Source: Sphingomonas sp. OV641
GTDB lineage: Bacteria > Pseudomonadota > Alphaproteobacteria > Sphingomonadales > Sphingomonadaceae
NCBI RefSeq assembly: GCF_900109205.1
Contig: NZ_FNZB01000004.1
Span: 186,001-250,000 of the forward strand
Direction of reading: 5' to 3'
Length of the DNA: 64,000 nucleotides
The notes under the pieces were generated by a model, which saw only the letters and a program-made list of their open reading frames with translations, searched no databases and had not been told where the DNA came from. Positions 17,405-25,353 of the stretch are shown here, piece by piece. Numbering within the stretch: the first letter of the stretch is position 1; the number at the start of each line of letters is the position of its first letter. Both the position numbers and the translations under genes were made by a program.

Positions 17405-18132
17405 GCCCGGCGGCGCTCGATCTGGCTCCCGATGTCGTGTCCTCCGGCGATGCTTATGCACGGCGTTTTGCGGGGCGGGCAGGGCGGCTTTTTCTCGACC
17501 GGCAGGAGCAGGTCATCGCCGGTGCGCTGGCCGACAAGCAGGGCGTGACGATCCTCGACGTCGGCGGCGGACATGCGCAATTGAGCGGGCCGCTGGCGGC
17601 ACGCGGCCATCAGGTCACGGTATCGGGCAGCACGGCAGCCTGTGCCGACCGGCTGGCCGGCGACCCGCGCAATGCCGGCGTGGCTTTCGAGGTCGGCGCG
17701 CTCGACCGGCTGCCGTTCGAAAACCAGGCGTTCGACACGGTCGTTTCGATCCGCCTGATGGCGCATGTCGCCGACTGGCGCGCCTTCCTAGGAGAAATGT
17801 GCCGCGTGGCGAGCAAATCGGTGGTGATCGACTATCCCGATCTCGCCAGCGTCAATGCGCTGTCCTTCGCCACCTTCGCGCTGAAGCGCTGGGTCGAAGG
17901 CGATACACGGGAATATCGGAACTTCACCGCCGCGATGCTGACGCGTGAATTCGCCCGCCACGGTTTCCACGTGAGCGGGGTGGAGCGGCAGTTCGTTCTG
18001 CCCATGGCCCTGCACCGCGCGTTGCGCGCGCCGGCCTTGCTGACCCGCGCCGAGCAGGCCAGCGCCCGCATCGGCCTGACGCGGCGGTTCGGCAACCCGG
18101 GCGTGATGCGAGCCGACCGTGTCGCCGGATAG
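17401..18132 (+). CDS. class I SAM-dependent methyltransferase
   Basis: A 243-residue methyltransferase. Motif I is ILDVGGGHAQL, with acidic residues after strand 2 replaced by a VSGST stretch. Motif IV region DTVVSIRLMAHVADW and VVIDYPDL are typical of the Methyltransf_11 group that acts on small molecules, quinones or sugars. No membrane segment or signal peptide. Its start overlaps the epimerase stop (ATGA), and its end overlaps the GTG start of the flippase-like gene by 14 nt. Probable role: O- or C-methylation of a sugar or lipid in this pathway. The substrate cannot be named from sequence. Confidence 0.87.
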   Translation: MSPAALDLAPDVVSSGDAYARRFAGRAGRLFLDRQEQVIAGALADKQGVTILDVGGGHAQLSGPLAARGHQVTVSGSTAACADRLAGDPRNAGVAFEVGALDRLPFENQAFDTVVSIRLMAHVADWRAFLGEMCRVASKSVVIDYPDLASVNALSFATFALKRWVEGDTREYRNFTAAMLTREFARHGFHVSGVERQFVLPMALHRALRAPALLTRAEQASARIGLTRRFGNPGVMRADRVAG

Positions 18133-19102
18133 CCGCGCCGTCCCGCGTGCACGGGGTAAGCGGCGAAGGGCGCTCTTTCCGCTCAAGCTGGCGGTTTCGG
18201 CAGGGCTGCTTGTCCTCCTCTTCCGACACATACCGCTGGACCGCGGCGCTTCCCTGCTGCTTCACGCCGATGCCTTGCTGGTTGCGGCGGGAGGCGCGCT
18301 CATGGTCGCGCAGACGGGGCTGAGCGCGCTCAAATGGAAGGTGCTGCTGCGCGGGCAGGGCGTGATCGTGCCTTATGCGAAGCTGATCCGCACGTGCCTC
18401 CTTGCCAATTTCGTCAACCTGTTCTCGCCGGGCGTCCTTGGCGGCGACGCCTATCGCTCGATCGCGCTGCGGGAGCATACCGGCGGGCTCGCACGATCGC
18501 TGCCCTCGATCATCGCCGACCGGACCACCGGCCTGGCCGTACTCGTCGGTCTGGCCGCGACGGGCGTCAGCCTGTATTTCGTGCCGGCGGCGCCCGCGCT
18601 TGCCGCCGGGCTGATCCTCCTGACGGCGCTGCTGGGCTACGCGCTGCTGGTGGCCGTGGTTGATCCGTTGCTCCACCGCCTGATCGCCGGCCGGGAGCAT
18701 TCGCTGATGGTCCTGCTCTCGGGCATCCTGGTGGCGCTGCGACCGACGCGCGCGCTCAGCACGGCCTTCGCCATCGCGCTGGTGTTTCAGCTCAACACCA
18801 TCTTCATCGTTTACGTCTGGAGCACGGGACTGCACCTTTCGGCGACCGTGTTGCAGCTCTTCCTGATCGTGCCGACGGTGTACCTTCTCGAAATGGTGCC
18901 GATCTCGGTCAGCGGCGTGGGGCTGCGCGAGGGGGTATATGCCGTGCTCTTCTCCTTTTTCGGCCTGCCGCCGGAGCAGGGCCTGGCCCTTGGCCTGCTC
19001 ACCAGCATCATGCGCTATGTGGTGAACGCGATCGGCGCGCTCATCTGGTTCGTGCCCGATGGTTCGCGGCTTGAAGCGGTATCGGTGCCCGGCCGGGCGT
19101 GA
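18119..19102 (+). CDS. flippase-like / LPG-synthase-type transmembrane protein (UPF0104)
   Basis: A 327-residue integral membrane protein with about seven to eight helices and the diagnostic segment NLFSPGVLGGDAYR near residue 100, followed by PISVSGVGLREG near 260. This is the lysylphosphatidylglycerol-synthetase transmembrane region family (GlyS/AglD-type), without the soluble transferase domain. Members sit in glycan and glycolipid loci and are thought to move or position lipid-linked intermediates. The start is a GTG at 18119, overlapping the methyltransferase stop; no better ATG exists before the first helix. It closes the eight-gene rightward chain, its stop lying 2 nt from the stop of the convergent acyl-AMP ligase. 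Confidence 0.88.
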   Translation: MSPDSRAVPRARGKRRRALFPLKLAVSAGLLVLLFRHIPLDRGASLLLHADALLVAAGGALMVAQTGLSALKWKVLLRGQGVIVPYAKLIRTCLLANFVNLFSPGVLGGDAYRSIALREHTGGLARSLPSIIADRTTGLAVLVGLAATGVSLYFVPAAPALAAGLILLTALLGYALLVAVVDPLLHRLIAGREHSLMVLLSGILVALRPTRALSTAFAIALVFQLNTIFIVYVWSTGLHLSATVLQLFLIVPTVYLLEMVPISVSGVGLREGVYAVLFSFFGLPPEQGLALGLLTSIMRYVVNAIGALIWFVPDGSRLEAVSVPGRA

Positions 19103-19104
19103 TC

Positions 19105-20589
19105 TCAGGCCCGGTCGGCAAGGGCGAGGCGCTGGCGCAATTCCGAACGCTTGAGCTTGCCATTCTCCGTCCGCGGCATGTCGGCGATGGCGATGATCCG
19201 TGCCGGCCGCTCGTGCGCTTCGAGCCGGGCGGCCAGTTGCCGCAGGCACGCCCGCGCCTCAAAGCCACTGTCCGCCCTGGTGGCGACGAACAGGACCGGG
19301 ACCTGCCCCGTCAGGCCCTGCGCATCGGCAACGCCGACGCAGCCGGCGTCCAGGATGCCGTCGATGGCGAGCGCCGCCTGCTCCACGACGACCGGATCGA
19401 CCTTCTTCCCCCCGACGTTGATCTGGTCGTCCACCCGCCCGACCAGGGTCAGATAGCCACCGTCATCCAGCCGTCCGAGGTCGCTGGTGCGCAGCCAGCC
19501 GTCCGCGGTGCGCGTACACGATGTGGTTTGCGGATCCTGCCAATAGCCGCTCATCTCGGCCGGGGAGCGGATCTGGATCACGCCTTCCTGCCCGCAGGCG
19601 AGCGGCCGATCCTCCTGATCCGTGATGCGGAGCGCGACACCGGGCGCTGGCCGGCCGACGCTGGCCAGCCTGGCATCGTCGCCATGGAAATCGAGGAAGC
19701 AGCTGCGCGAAGCCTCCGTCAGCCCATAATGCATGCACAGCCGCGTCAGGGGGAGGAACCGCGCCAGCGAGCGCTTGCGCTCCTCCGCCATCGGGGCGCT
19801 GCCCAGCTCCACATAGCGCAGCCGACGGGCGGCGCCGGCGAGCTCGTCGCGCCCGAACCGTTCCAGCATGGCGATGCCCATCGGTACGCAGGACAGGCCA
19901 GTCACCCGCGTATCGGCAAGCGCATCGACGACCAGCGCCGGAAACGAGAGCCCGGGCACGACAACGAGGCTCCCGCCCGCCAGAACGGCGCAGCGGATGC
20001 GGCCGAGGCCGAAGGAATGGGAGAGCGGCACCGTCACCACTTCGCGATCCTCCGGCCCATTGCCGATGAAGCCGTTGGTAGCCAGCGCGGCGGCATGGAT
20101 CGCGCCATGGCTGAGCATGACGCCCTTGGGCGTTCCGGTGCTGCCGCTGGTGAAGAGGATGTCCGCGATCGGCGCAGGCTGGGGCAGCGCCGGGTCGAGA
20201 TCGATCTCCGGCGCGTCCCTTGGCGGCAGGTCGCCGGCGAACAGCGCGTCGAGCGCGGCGCTATCAAGATGCACCGCCGCCTCGGTCCGCGCCGCCACGC
20301 GCGCAGCGGCCTCGCCGCGCGACGCCGTCACGGGAACGGCGATCGCGCCCGCGAGATGCGTTCCGAAATAGGCGGCAACGAAGTGAAAGGGTTCCGCCGA
20401 AGCCTCGATGACCACGCGCGCGCCCGGCACTATCTGGCGCCGGAGCAGCCAGTGCCGCACCCGGCACGCCAGGGACCACATTTCCGCGAAGGTGATCCAG
20501 CGGTCTCCATCAGCGATGAACGGCGCGGCCCCGCGCAATCGCGCATTCCGCCGGAGCGCGGCAACGACGGTCGTCGGCCCGTCATTCAC
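19105..20589 (-). CDS. acyl-AMP ligase (AMP-dependent synthetase, ANL family)
   Basis: A 494-residue adenylating enzyme. The P-loop-like motif LFTSGSTGTPKGVM, the MHYGLTEAS segment, GWLRTSDLGRLDDGGYL and the C-terminal PRTENGKLKRSEL with the catalytic Lys are all present, so it should be active. There is no attached carrier domain. The start is a GTG overlapping the stop of the acyltransferase gene by 8 nt. In this three-gene operon it most likely activates a carboxylic acid and loads the free-standing carrier protein encoded at 21151-21411, from which the hexapeptide acyltransferase can take the acyl group. The acid could be a fatty, hydroxy or amino acid; sequence alone does not tell. Confidence 0.9.
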   Translation of the reverse strand: MNDGPTTVVAALRRNARLRGAAPFIADGDRWITFAEMWSLACRVRHWLLRRQIVPGARVVIEASAEPFHFVAAYFGTHLAGAIAVPVTASRGEAAARVAARTEAAVHLDSAALDALFAGDLPPRDAPEIDLDPALPQPAPIADILFTSGSTGTPKGVMLSHGAIHAAALATNGFIGNGPEDREVVTVPLSHSFGLGRIRCAVLAGGSLVVVPGLSFPALVVDALADTRVTGLSCVPMGIAMLERFGRDELAGAARRLRYVELGSAPMAEERKRSLARFLPLTRLCMHYGLTEASRSCFLDFHGDDARLASVGRPAPGVALRITDQEDRPLACGQEGVIQIRSPAEMSGYWQDPQTTSCTRTADGWLRTSDLGRLDDGGYLTLVGRVDDQINVGGKKVDPVVVEQAALAIDGILDAGCVGVADAQGLTGQVPVLFVATRADSGFEARACLRQLAARLEAHERPARIIAIADMPRTENGKLKRSELRQRLALADRA

Positions 20590-21154
20590 GATTGAAGACC
20601 ACTTTCGCCGGGCTTCCCGCGACGATGGAATAAGGCGCTATCCTGCCCGACACGACGCTGCCCGCCCCGATCACGGCGCCCTGCCCGATCCGGCAGCCGT
20701 CCAGCACCACGGCGCCTGACCCGATCAGGACATCGTCGCCGATCGTGATCCCCTTGTCGCGAAAGCCCTGTTCGGTGATGAGCCTGTCCTTGCGGCGATA
20801 GTCCCGGGTGGTCGCGACCACGGTGACATGCGATCCCAGGCGCACGTCATCGCCGATGATGAGGTCCGCCACGCCCGCGATCAGGTGATTGAAGCTTCCC
20901 ACCGCGCAGTTCCGGCCGAGGGTGATCCGACCCCCGCTCGATTGTATGATCGCCCAGCGCTTGACCACCGTTCCCTTGCCGAAGCGGACGCCGGCCGACA
21001 GCTGCACGCTCGAGCCGGGATGTATCCTGGCCCGGTCGCGAATGAAGAAATAGGGTGAGGCGAGAAACGCGGGAATGGCGTGGCGCTGGAGCGACCTTCG
21101 CAACCCCGACAGCTTCGCTTCCTTGTCCCTGTCGCTGATCATGGCGCTGATCAT
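20582..21154 (-). CDS. left-handed beta-helix acyltransferase (hexapeptide repeat)
   Basis: A 190-residue protein with a helical N-terminus and repeated hexapeptide turns (ITLGRNCAVGS, LIIGDDVRLGSHVTV, ITIGDDVLIGSGAVV, AVIGAGSVVSG), ending in YSIVAGSPAKVV, the standard close of sugar O-/N-acetyltransferases. A His in the loop GSFNHLIAG or GSHVTV is the likely base. It lies between and overlaps the carrier-protein and ligase genes, so the donor may be an acyl-carrier thioester rather than acetyl-CoA. Acceptor probably the sugar chain built by the convergent operon, which is an inference from position. Confidence 0.9.
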   Translation of the reverse strand: MISAMISDRDKEAKLSGLRRSLQRHAIPAFLASPYFFIRDRARIHPGSSVQLSAGVRFGKGTVVKRWAIIQSSGGRITLGRNCAVGSFNHLIAGVADLIIGDDVRLGSHVTVVATTRDYRRKDRLITEQGFRDKGITIGDDVLIGSGAVVLDGCRIGQGAVIGAGSVVSGRIAPYSIVAGSPAKVVFNRE

Positions 21155-21411
21155 GAAGCCGGGCCGTGTGCCGATCGCTCGGCCAGGAACCGGGTCATCC
21201 CGGTGAGGGTATCGAAGTTCGACGGCGTCAGATCCCGATTCGAGATCCTGGTGTTGAAGCGGTCCTCCAGCTCCTGAACCAGTTCGATCATCATCAGCGA
21301 ATCAAGGACGCCGGCCTCGAATAGCGATTCGTCATCGGCGATAGCATTCACATCGCCCAGGCTTACGGTCGCCAGGACATTGCGGACGTCAAGCACAGTG
21401 ATTTCGCTCAC
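21151..21411 (-). CDS. acyl carrier protein
   Basis: An 86-residue acidic carrier. LFEAGVLDSLMMIELV contains the DSL motif whose Ser (about residue 38) takes the 4'-phosphopantetheine arm. Predicted four-helix layout and length are standard. The start is a GTG preceded by an AGGAAG ribosome binding site. The stop overlaps the ATG of the acyltransferase gene, so carrier, acyltransferase and ligase are made together. It is not the fatty-acid synthase carrier, which has a DSLD/E context and sits with fab genes; this one is dedicated to the local pathway. Confidence 0.9.
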   Translation of the reverse strand: MSEITVLDVRNVLATVSLGDVNAIADDESLFEAGVLDSLMMIELVQELEDRFNTRISNRDLTPSNFDTLTGMTRFLAERSAHGPAS

Positions 21412-21782
21412 GGTTCTTCCTCTCTCGCACGCAGGCAGCTGTGCTGAGACGAGCCCGCACTGCCCCTTGCAGAAAAGTCGATGTTCTTATGCTGTGTCCG
21501 GCCAGGCGCGTTGCTTGCCCGGTCGATCATCGCCGCCCGATTTGACTATCAAGTGGCCGCATCGCCAACGGAAATAAAGGCGAGGCTACCCCTTACTGGG
21601 GAGATGGGCGGCTGCGATTATACTCCAGCGTCGTGGCGCGCTTGATCAGCTTGTTTTCGGCGCGAGAACCCACATGAACCCTCGACCGCCGACGGCCTGC
21701 CTTCCGCGACGCAAAGCCGCCAAAGTCTCAAGGCAGGCACAACCACGCCGAACTGTGACGCGCTAATCCGCCTGGTCAGCGC
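21412..21782. other. intergenic, promoter region of carrier-protein operon
   Basis: No gene is visible in these 371 bp. The leftward promoter for the carrier/acyltransferase/ligase operon must lie here. An interrupted palindrome CCCC-TTACT-GGGG at 21589-21601 is the only distinctive element. The left part near 21420 holds the AGGAAG ribosome binding site of the carrier gene. Confidence 0.4.
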
Positions 21783-22322
21783 CTAGCGGCGACCGTCGCC
21801 ATAGCCGCAGCGCAGCCGATCGCCGGCCCGGCACGCCGCCACATCCGCTTCCCAGCGCGCGCGATCGGCACGGGCGGCGGCGAGCTGCGCCTCATAGTCC
21901 GACATGGCCGCTGCATAAGCGGCGCGCTCCTCGCGATATCTCGCCAGACGGTCCTGCTGGGCGCGCTGATCCGCGGTGATCTGTTCGAGCTGCGCCTGCT
22001 TGGTCGCCAGCTGCGCGGCATTGGCCTCCCGCAGCTTGGCCGCCTCCGCCGCGGCGATGGCGTCCAGCGCGAGCTGCTCGGCGCTGCGCTCCTCCGGAAT
22101 GTCCGATGCGTCGGGCGCGGCGATCGTTTCGGCGGCATCCGCCTCCGGCGCCCCGTCCGGGTCCGGCAGGTCAAGCGTCAGGCTTTCCTGCGGCTCGATG
22201 CGGGAGGGCGGAATGTCGATGGTGCGCATCGGCGTGAGCCCGGACTGCGCCAATGCGGGCAGCGATCCGGCGAGCAGCGGCAGGGCAAGGCAGAGCGAAA
22301 GGGGGGTACGACGGAACGGCAT
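21783..22322 (-). CDS. exported coiled-coil protein of unknown function
   Basis: A 179-residue protein with a clear signal peptide (RRTPLSLCLALPLLAGSLPALAQ). The mature part starts with an acidic Pro-rich linker (residues about 35-75), then a long Ala/Gln/Arg-rich coiled coil (about 78-160; LREANAAQLATKQAQLEQ, RQEERAAY-like heptads) and ends with a two-Cys tail, CRAGDRLRCGYGDGRR. Such short periplasmic coiled-coil proteins are common and unnamed in sphingomonads. It is a single gene with no operon partner; the mutarotase gene starts a separate leftward unit upstream. Function unknown; perhaps envelope structure or an assembly scaffold. Confidence 0.75.
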   Translation of the reverse strand: MPFRRTPLSLCLALPLLAGSLPALAQSGLTPMRTIDIPPSRIEPQESLTLDLPDPDGAPEADAAETIAAPDASDIPEERSAEQLALDAIAAAEAAKLREANAAQLATKQAQLEQITADQRAQQDRLARYREERAAYAAAMSDYEAQLAAARADRARWEADVAACRAGDRLRCGYGDGRR

Positions 22323-22382
22323 AAGCGAGGCTAACGCCCTCGGACTTTCGCCTGGCTGAACGGGGCTGTCCGGTGACGGACG

Positions 22383-23492
22383 TTAGCGGGGCTTGGTCGG
22401 GGCAGGTGACAGCCCGAAGCGCCAGATCGTGGTCGATCGAAATATCTCTCCGGGTCTCAGCAGGGTGCTTGGGAAGCTCGGCTGATTGGGGCTGTCCGAC
22501 AGATGCTGGGTCTCCAGCGCCACGCCATCGAACGGGTTCATGATCCGGCCGCTCGGGCCACGGTCGGTCCCGTCGAGATAGCCCGCGGTATAGACCTGGA
22601 TCGAGGGCTCGCTGGTCTCCACGGTCAGCGTGCGGCCCGACGCGGGATCCGCCAGCCGCGCGACGGTTGCGAGCTCTCCGGCCGGCTTGTCGAACAGCCA
22701 GGCGTGGTTGAAGCCGCGCGACCCCATCAAGGGTGAGCGGCTGTCGATCCCGGCACCAAGCGGGGATGGCGTGCGCAGGTCGAGCGCGGTGCCGGCGACC
22801 GGCGGGAAAGCGCCCGTTGGAATGCCGCCTGCATCGGTCGCGACATAGCGGTCGGCCAGGATCTGAAGCGTCTGCGACCGGACCGTGCCGGATCCTTCGC
22901 CGGCCAGGTTGAAATAGACGTGATTGGTCAGGTTCAGCACCGTCGGCTTGGACGTGCGCGCCTCATAATCGATACGCAGCGCGTTGCCGGCGATCAGGCG
23001 GTAGGTGACGAGCACCTGAAGCCGTCCCGGAAAGCCCTGAAAGCCGTCCGGGCTGTCGAGGCTGAAGGTCACTGCCCGGGAATCGCGATGCCGGACGGTC
23101 CATTCCTGCGTGTCGAACTTCGCCGCGCCGCCGCCGTGCAGTGCGTTTGGGCCATCATCGGCGACGAGCTGCACCGGCTGCCCGTCGATCGTGAAGCGGG
23201 CGCCAGCTATCCGGCCGGCGTAGCGGCCGATCGTCGCGCCGAACGATGCCTTGTGATTCTTCGCGCGGAACTCGGCCGGACTTCGGAAGCCGAGCAGGAC
23301 GTTGGCGCGCCTGCCGGTGCGGTCGGGGACCTCGATCTGCGTGACGGTCGCGCCGAACGGTATCAAGCGGACCACCATGTCGCCACGGCGCAGCGCGATC
23401 GCTTCGTCGTCCTTTGCCTGCGCGCCAGCGGCGGTCGCCAGAACAAGGGAGAGGCCGGTCAGCGCTCGCTTGCACATCGCGCTCGCCTGCAT
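22383..23492 (-). CDS. galM: aldose 1-epimerase (mutarotase), exported
   Basis: A 369-residue galactose-mutarotase family protein with a signal peptide (KRALTGLSLVLATAAGAQA). Key segments are GPNALHGG, LNLTNHVYFNLAGEG with the catalytic His, and TLLRPGE with the catalytic Glu near the C-terminus. It interconverts alpha and beta anomers of aldoses, here in the periplasm. I use the ATG at 23492 because an AGGA site stands 5 nt before it; the frame is open seven codons further. It points away from the cupin and glucoside-oxidation genes across a 97-bp gap, and supplies the beta-anomer that sugar oxidoreductases need, so a functional link is likely. Confidence 0.9.
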   Translation of the reverse strand: MQASAMCKRALTGLSLVLATAAGAQAKDDEAIALRRGDMVVRLIPFGATVTQIEVPDRTGRRANVLLGFRSPAEFRAKNHKASFGATIGRYAGRIAGARFTIDGQPVQLVADDGPNALHGGGAAKFDTQEWTVRHRDSRAVTFSLDSPDGFQGFPGRLQVLVTYRLIAGNALRIDYEARTSKPTVLNLTNHVYFNLAGEGSGTVRSQTLQILADRYVATDAGGIPTGAFPPVAGTALDLRTPSPLGAGIDSRSPLMGSRGFNHAWLFDKPAGELATVARLADPASGRTLTVETSEPSIQVYTAGYLDGTDRGPSGRIMNPFDGVALETQHLSDSPNQPSFPSTLLRPGEIFRSTTIWRFGLSPAPTKPR

Positions 23493-23589
23493 TGTGGTCC
23501 TAACGGTCGCCATCCACGAGCCATGGACACATTGTACCTGCCCGACAACTGCCCCTACTGATCACGCCATGGAAGATGGAGGGTCGCCC

Positions 23590-24063
23590 GTGGTTATCGC
23601 TAAACTTGCCGGTGTCGCGCTCGCCGCTTTGCTGCTCTGCCCCGGCCCTGCCATGGCGCAGTCGGCACCGGCGGACGCGGCCAGCGCCGCCGAGATCCGC
23701 GCCAAGGTTGCCGCGATGGCCGCACGCATGGGGAAAGGCACGTTCGCGTACGAGCCGCTGGTGAAGGACGGCGAGACGATCGCGGCGCTCGAATATTGGA
23801 AGGCGCCCGGCAAGCCCGCGGTTCATCCGGACGAAGCAGAATATGCACTGGTGATCGAAGGCGCCGGTACGCTCGTCTCCGGCGGCACGATGGTCGAGCC
23901 GGCGGAAACGCGCCCCGGTCTGGTCGAGGGCAGCAGGATCGACGGCGGATCGACGCGCCGGCTGGGGCCCGGCGACGTGATCCTGGTGCCGGCGGGCGTG
24001 CCGCACTGGTTCGGGATCGAGGGCAAGCTGGTGCTGCTGGGCATGAAGCTTCCCCGAAAGTAA
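23590..24063 (+). CDS. exported cupin-fold protein
   Basis: A 157-residue protein. The GTG at 23590 is chosen because a strong GGAGGG site (23578-23583) sits 6 nt upstream and the product then begins directly with a signal peptide (VIAKLAGVALAALLLCPGPAMAQ); an ATG at 23569 lies before that site. The single cupin barrel has HPDEAEYALVIEGAGTLVSGG as motif 1 and GDVILVPAGVPHWFGIEG as motif 2, with two of the usual metal His replaced or shifted. Possible roles are sugar binding or isomerisation. It lies between mutarotase and the oxidoreductase operon and probably acts in the same periplasmic pathway. Confidence 0.75.
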   Translation: MVIAKLAGVALAALLLCPGPAMAQSAPADAASAAEIRAKVAAMAARMGKGTFAYEPLVKDGETIAALEYWKAPGKPAVHPDEAEYALVIEGAGTLVSGGTMVEPAETRPGLVEGSRIDGGSTRRLGPGDVILVPAGVPHWFGIEGKLVLLGMKLPRK

Positions 24064-24210
24064 CCTCCGGGCGATCAGCGCCGGAAGGCCGAGCCCGGCG
24101 GCGAGACAATGGTCGCTGTCGCCATGAGCGAAGGCGGCAGCGCGCGTCGACTTGCCCGTCCCGTTTCCCGCGTGCCGGCATCGCCACCTTTTCATGTCGC
24201 GCCGAGGCTC

Positions 24211-24223
24211 TGATAGCGCTACC
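24211..24223. promoter_or_regulatory. LacI-family-type operator
   Basis: TGATAGCGCTACC contains the perfect palindrome TAGCGCTA and matches the half-site pattern GGTAGCGCTACC/TGATAGCGCTATCA recognised by many LacI-type sugar regulators in alpha- and gammaproteobacteria. It lies 27-39 bp before the ATG of the Gfo/Idh/MocA gene, a position suited to repression. No LacI gene is in this window. Confidence 0.6.
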
Positions 24224-24249
24224 GTGCGGGTACAAGCAGGAGAGAGATC

Positions 24250-25353
24250 ATGGGGGACTGGAACAGGCGAACGGTGCTGACGGGGATCGGCGCGGGCCTT
24301 GCCAGCGCCACCGTGCCAGCCATGGCTGGAGCCGGCGCCCCCAAGCGCAAGCTCGGCTATGCGGTCGTCGGCCTCGGCAGCTATGCCACGCGCCAGATCA
24401 TGCCGCAGTTCAAGAATTGCGAACATTCGCGTCTCGTCGCCCTCGTCAGCGGCACGCCCGAGAAGCTGGAGCGCTACGGCGCCGAATACGGCATCCCCAA
24501 AACGCATCGCTACAGCTACGCCGATTACGACACGATCCGGAACAATCCGGACATCGACGTCGTGTACGTCGTCCTCCCCAATTCGATGCACGCCGAATAT
24601 TCGATCCGCGCCAGCCAGGCCGGCAAGCATGTGATGTGCGAAAAGCCGATGGCCACCACCGCGGCGGAGGCGGAAGCGATGATCGCCGCCGCCAGGAAGG
24701 CCAACCGCAAGCTGATGATCGGATATCGCTGCCATTTCGAGCAGCATAACCTTCGCGCGGTCGAGCTGGTGAAATCCGGCTTCGTCGGCCGCCCGACGCT
24801 GATCACCGCCGAACACGGCTTCTACGCGCCCGCCGGAATCTGGCGGCTCGACAAGGCCATGTCGGGCGGCGGATCGCTGATGGACATCGGCATCTACAGC
24901 CTCAACGCCGCGCGCTACCTTGCCGGCGAGGAGCCGGTCGAGCTGGTCGCGACCGAATGGACCGACAAGAGCGATCCGCGCTTCAAGAACACCGAGGACC
25001 GCATCGACTTCCAGCTGAAGTTTCCTTCGGGCCTGATCGCCAATTGTGTGTCGAGCTATTCCTCCGGCCACAACGCCTTCCGCGTCACCGGCACCAAGGG
25101 CTGGGTCGGCATGGAGCCGGCGACTTCCTACGAAGGCCATCAGATGTGGACGCGCGCCGACGGCAAGACCGAGCAGGTGAAATTGCCCGCGCCGCGCAAG
25201 AACCAGTTCGCCGCGCAACTCGATCATCTGCCCGAAAGCGTGCTCACCGGCATCCCCCTGCGCGCTTCGGGTGAGGAGGGGCTGCGCGACATGCGGCTGA
25301 TCGAGGCGATCTACCGCTCGGCGCGCGAGCGGCGGGCGGTGTCGCTGGTATGA
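24250..25353 (+). CDS. Gfo/Idh/MocA-family oxidoreductase, exported (glucose-fructose oxidoreductase-like)
   Basis: A 367-residue NAD(P)-dependent sugar oxidoreductase. The N-terminus has a twin-arginine-like signal (NRRTVLTGIGAGLASATVPAMAGA), so it is probably exported folded with its cofactor, as glucose-fructose oxidoreductase is. The Rossmann motif is YAVVGLGSYA and the catalytic-site motif CEKP lies at residues 130-133 (Lys132). The HFEQHNLRAVE and DIGIYSLNAAR segments carry other active-site residues. An AGGAGA site precedes the ATG. The stop overlaps the start of the GH3 gene (ATGA). Expected reaction: oxidation of glucose or another aldose to its lactone, possibly coupled to reduction of a second sugar. 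Confidence 0.9.
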   Translation: MGDWNRRTVLTGIGAGLASATVPAMAGAGAPKRKLGYAVVGLGSYATRQIMPQFKNCEHSRLVALVSGTPEKLERYGAEYGIPKTHRYSYADYDTIRNNPDIDVVYVVLPNSMHAEYSIRASQAGKHVMCEKPMATTAAEAEAMIAAARKANRKLMIGYRCHFEQHNLRAVELVKSGFVGRPTLITAEHGFYAPAGIWRLDKAMSGGGSLMDIGIYSLNAARYLAGEEPVELVATEWTDKSDPRFKNTEDRIDFQLKFPSGLIANCVSSYSSGHNAFRVTGTKGWVGMEPATSYEGHQMWTRADGKTEQVKLPAPRKNQFAAQLDHLPESVLTGIPLRASGEEGLRDMRLIEAIYRSARERRAVSLV

